This document shows, one piece after another, positions 60,255 to 64,000 of a stretch of 64,000 nucleotides of DNA. The position numbers and the translations under genes are program-made. How positions within the stretch are numbered: position 1 is the stretch's first letter; the number at the start of each line of letters is the position of its first letter. This DNA is from Antedon mediterranea (Eukaryota; Echinodermata; Crinoidea; Comatulida; Antedonidae), in contig NC_092675.1 of the NCBI RefSeq assembly GCF_964355755.1, forward strand, positions 18,049,912 to 18,113,911. Direction: 5' to 3'. A model generated the notes under the pieces. The model did no database searches. It was not told the DNA's origin and saw nothing but the letters and a program-made list of their open reading frames with translations.

Positions 60255-60423
60255 TGTCAACCACAGCAAATCTCAATGATCTATCACAAGCCCTGCAGCA
60301 GCGATTGGCAGAACACAATCAGTTCGTTTCAAGTGCTTTGAAAGAGTTTCTTTTGTGCCAGATGAAATGGAGTTTTGTTGTTGAACAACACACTTCATTA
60401 GCCGATTACAATGCCATGTACAG
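60255..60423 (+). CDS. Orphan plus-strand exon candidate, unidentified
   Basis: An open stretch reads VSTTANLNDLSQALQQRLAE, then HNQFVSSALKEFLLCQMKWS and FVVEQHTSLADYNAMYR. It is preceded by a good acceptor (TTATCTCTGAACTGTATTCTAG) and followed by a GT (TACAG|GTAGCT). The composition is protein-like and amphipathic-helical, unlike nearby noise. No family is recognised and no partner exon was found. It is antisense to FSTL, so it would belong to a gene extending beyond or within the FSTL 5' region, or be a pseudogene fragment. Confidence 0.3.
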
Positions 60424-61004
60424 GTAGCTAACGATAACAACATGCAGAAGAAAATGATGCGATTACACTTTCATAAAGGTGTTTAGAAATCAGAACAGCA
60501 GTCGGTAAACTAACAAACAACCTGTGTTCTTCGGTTACTCAAGTCTCAATACTGAAAACTGAATTCTACCGAATAACTTGGATTCAATACAATACTTGTA
60601 TTGAATAAATCTAAAGCGCAATTATAGATGTTAAATTAAGATTACCGATAGGAATTAAATTCATCAAACAATTTGTTATTTGTTTAGTCAAATTACACCA
60701 CATCCGTCGAAGCAGCTACATCTGTACAAATAATACATTTCAAAATCCTATTTATTATTAATGTAGACCATACTTAAAAGTACAATAAGCGCTAGGCCAG
60801 TTTGCCGAAACCAACTTTGCCGAATCGAGTTTACCAAACAAGTTGTGTGACAGAGTGAACAGTTTCCACTGGATTCATTCTTATTGTATTATGTCTAGCG
60901 ACAAAAAAGACAGTCCCAGTATCATGACTGAAGAGATAAGATATTTTTATCTTGCCAGTCTAATGTATAAATGAAATTGAACTAATTGGGAATGTCACAC
61001 CCAT

Positions 61005-61345
61005 AAAACGCGTGGAGTAGATAACTTAAATATTGCTATACCTCATTATACCCGAGCAAAATGGATTCGTCTTTTAAAGTTGCAGGCGGAAAAACATGGA
61101 ATGACTTGCCAGCAGATATAAATTGTTCACCCACGATTATGTCCTTTAGGCCTAAAGCTAGATACAGATCTTATTTCTTTTCATAACATTTAACTTCCAG
61201 TTTATATTTTTTTATTGTTATTATTAATAATTGTATAAGTATTTAAATGTGTATCCGTTTGTCGACAGGACCACAATGTAAAACAACGGTATTTGATTGT
61301 GTATAATCCTGTATAAATATGTTGTTAAATAAATAAATAATGACT
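61005..61345 (+). mobile_element. 3' end of a non-LTR retrotransposon
   Basis: Encodes a RT C-terminus (SFKVAGGKTWNDLPADINCS, then FRPKARYRSYFFS and a stop). A 3'UTR with GTCGACAGGACCACAATGTA and terminal (AAAT)n follows. It is a different family from the CR1/L2-like tails. Confidence 0.75.
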
Positions 61346-64000
61346 GTTGACGACCACCTTTTCTCACGTTTTTTTAGACCGGGTGTTTATGGTTCCAATA
61401 GGAGGTTTTGATTTTAAGGGAATCCTAACAGCATCAAATAATAATCTGAAATCAATTTGGGGTACAGGGAATGGATCACGTCACATACAAACATATTAAT
61501 ATAATAATATTATCTCAATATGCTCAATGTATGTTATGTAAAGTTGAATCTCTATCTTTCAAAAATAGCAACTACGTTACCAGTACAGATTAGAAATTCA
61601 ATATTACATTTGAATAGTTAAACATATTTAAACTATTTTTAGACTATATATCAAATTCTGAAGATATGTTCACATAATGTAGCATCATCTACCTCATAAA
61701 ATGTCGCTGGAGAGATGATGAAATATTTGCGCAGATGACAGCCGATATAAATTGCAAAGATGCAATAAAAGTTAAACTGTGTAAGACTAATAAACTAGAA
61801 TTCCATACAGCTCTATATATTTAATAAATTAAAAAATGAGAAGAAAAGAGCATTATTATGAAGATGTTTATGATGTAAGCAAAAACTGAATCGTGCATAA
61901 ATTTCTTGCCTTCTTCTTACCGTATATGTATATTTAAAAATAAGTGTGTCCCGGTGTATTTATTTATTTATTATTTATATTATTATTAAGAGCTGTTAGG
62001 AACTCATTGTACTAAGACTCGATATTTATATGTAGAATGCCTTATCCTCCCTAGTGTTGTTTTAAAACTAGTTTTACTGTACTCATTTAGTCATTTTCTG
62101 AGTCATTTTTATCGGAAGTTGAATCCGAGTCTTTCTGCTACCGCAAACTTTTTACACAAATATTTTTTTTATAAAAAAATAAATATAACAATTATTTTGA
62201 ACATAAATAAAGCTCTCATTATTATCGTAATACAGTGGATTTAATTTCCTAGGTTTTATTGCAGTTTTCAAAAAGCCATCTATTTACAATCTGATCCGCT
62301 AATGCCGACTTAATTCAGACGAGTTTCGTTCAAACCCATACCATCACGTGTGGCCTAAATAGTTTATCCGCCCTGATCTTCTAAGCTTAGATTTTGCAAT
62401 ACGAAAATTAAAAGGTCTTACGGTAAGAATGAAAAAGCGGATTTTAGTGGTTATAATCACATTTAAATACTGTCGTTAGGCCTACAACTGAACTAAAAAT
62501 GAATTTATGTTTTAACTTAAGAAGAAAAAAATAACATTATTCCTTGGTCAATAAGTAAAAATTACGTGAACATTATCTATCTAAATAGAAACGCCATTAT
62601 GTTTCAGTATAGTTCACAAGTAGGTGGGCGTATACTGAGCAGTTTAACGTTTCTGTGATGGACAGTGAGTGCATTAGATATTGACACAATCGATCTGAAT
62701 GTAAACATTCACTTTTCTAAACACAATTTATAATATTGATATCAACGCCACATTAATAATTGTCAATGCTCGTTAAAAGCTTCAAACAACCTTCACCTTT
62801 ATACAAATAGAATAATATTATTAAAATTATTATTAATACAGTAGAGTAATATTGATACAGTATATAGATGAGTTGCGTATATTATTACTTTAAAGTACAT
62901 TCAGTGTCAAAGCTGTTTGTCGAAAGTTATTAAACAGAGAAATCCTGATATATGGTTATTACGTTTCAGTTCTCTTTCCTGATATATTATATTTTATATA
63001 GGCTTGTATTTTCACATATTAAACTTGTATTTCTATTGTGTGCGTAATAAAAATCGTCTTTGGTATAATAATAATACACTATTTCCAACAATATCAGAAC
63101 GAGTGTCAGAGTCCTGTTTTAAAAAAGTGATGTTAAAATATAAGAAGCCGCTGTTTAATTCTAAAACTGTCATTAGGTAGATTGTAACTGACAATTGAGA
63201 GTCATCTAGATACGCGTACGCGTATATCAAGGCTATAATAATTGTTATTCCTGTCACAAAAGCTTAGTTCCCGGACACAACACAAGAACGTTAGTCGCAA
63301 CGTTTTCCAACTGTCACTTGTGATTGGTAGATTCGCAAATGTACTGATGCTTTATACAATTCATTACTGAATATTAACGCATCTAAACGTAATATCTTTT
63401 GATCTTGTTTTCAAATAATGAATCTGTATTTACCATTTTAATACGAAACACACTTCAGCATATTGATCTCGTTTCTAAACATAATCGGTTTACTTGTTTA
63501 ATGTGTGACTAACGAGGTGTTAAACCCTAATCCGTTAACATAGTTGTATAATGAGTAGGCTACTTGTGAAAAGTCAAGAAAGGTTTTTTTTCTTTTCTGT
63601 GTTATGTGTTAGAAGCTAGACATAGCTTACTCACGTAATACTGAATACAGAGATAATTGACCTGGATTGAGCGGGCTAAATTTAGATTACAATTAAATTT
63701 AGGCCTAAATTAAAAGAATCATAGAATTAAATCTAGGCCTAGATGATTAAGATTTCTTCTTCATCATTGTAGCCAGAAAAGTTATTCTTTAATAATAGCA
63801 GTTTGCCCGGTCACCTACTCATCCATGTTGTATTAACGTAGTCTTGTAAACGTCTATGTAAAGTCTCACTTTAACTATGATTTTTTCGATATCAATTAAT
63901 CAACCATAGAATAAATAAATAATAAAATCACAAAGTAATTTGAAAAATGGTAAAAAAAAATGATATTCAACTCTCCGACTCCTGCACTAGTGAAATCGAA
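61346..64000. other. AT-rich terminal stretch, no feature supported
   Basis: No exon, TIR pair or tandem array could be supported. It may contain the FSTL 5'UTR exon and promoter. Confidence 0.4.

Overview
The window is animal nuclear DNA: AT-rich, with genes split into many short GT-AG exons and introns full of transposon debris. Protein families (HERC3/4, FSTL4/5, NEMO/optineurin/CEP55-type coiled coil) and the abundant AGGCCTA/TAGCCTAG motif suggest an invertebrate deuterostome, perhaps an echinoderm. The phylum is inference; nothing here proves it. All gene models were built by hand from the sequence by joining exons whose splice sites, reading phase and protein alignment agree. Each model closes to an uninterrupted frame.

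Layout. (1) 1-4,340: a broken coiled-coil ORF fragment, low-complexity DNA, and a 5'-truncated, frameshifted CR1/L2-like non-LTR retrotransposon (about 1,766-3,440). (2) 4,341-14,508, minus: HERC-A, a complete 23-exon, 1,078-residue HERC ubiquitin ligase whose RCC1 propeller is strongly degenerate while its HECT domain is intact. (3) 16,698-33,944, minus: HERC-B, a complete 20-exon, 1,043-residue conventional HERC4-like ligase. A and B are tandem duplicates with matching intron phases across most of their length. (4) 34-38 kb: the divergent intergenic region, with two MITE-like elements, one of them a 1.5-kb foldback with ~270-bp arms flanked by a CAACCA direct repeat. (5) 38,144-44,878, plus: an 8-coding-exon, 531-residue coiled-coil protein ending in a CEP55-type zinc finger. 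Its fifth coding exon runs into a six-copy 52-bp repeat that multiplies its splice donor. (6) 47,336-57,275, minus: a complete 809-residue secreted follistatin-like 4/5 protein (signal peptide, Kazal, two EF-hands, two Ig domains, C-terminal conserved domain). (7) 57.3-64 kb: probably FSTL 5' intron or flank, with a 27-bp minisatellite, one orphan plus-strand exon candidate and a retrotransposon 3' end.

Functional picture: two paralogous E3 ubiquitin ligases, a probable ubiquitin-binding coiled-coil protein and an extracellular calcium-binding protein. No operon-like coupling is expected. The most notable things are the asymmetric decay of the HERC-A propeller, the splice-site-amplifying minisatellite, several complete non-autonomous transposons with visible target-site duplications (9, 13, 6 and 4 bp), a palindromic Penelope-like fragment carrying two decayed hammerhead-ribozyme cores, and a tRNA-derived SINE nested inside a MITE.
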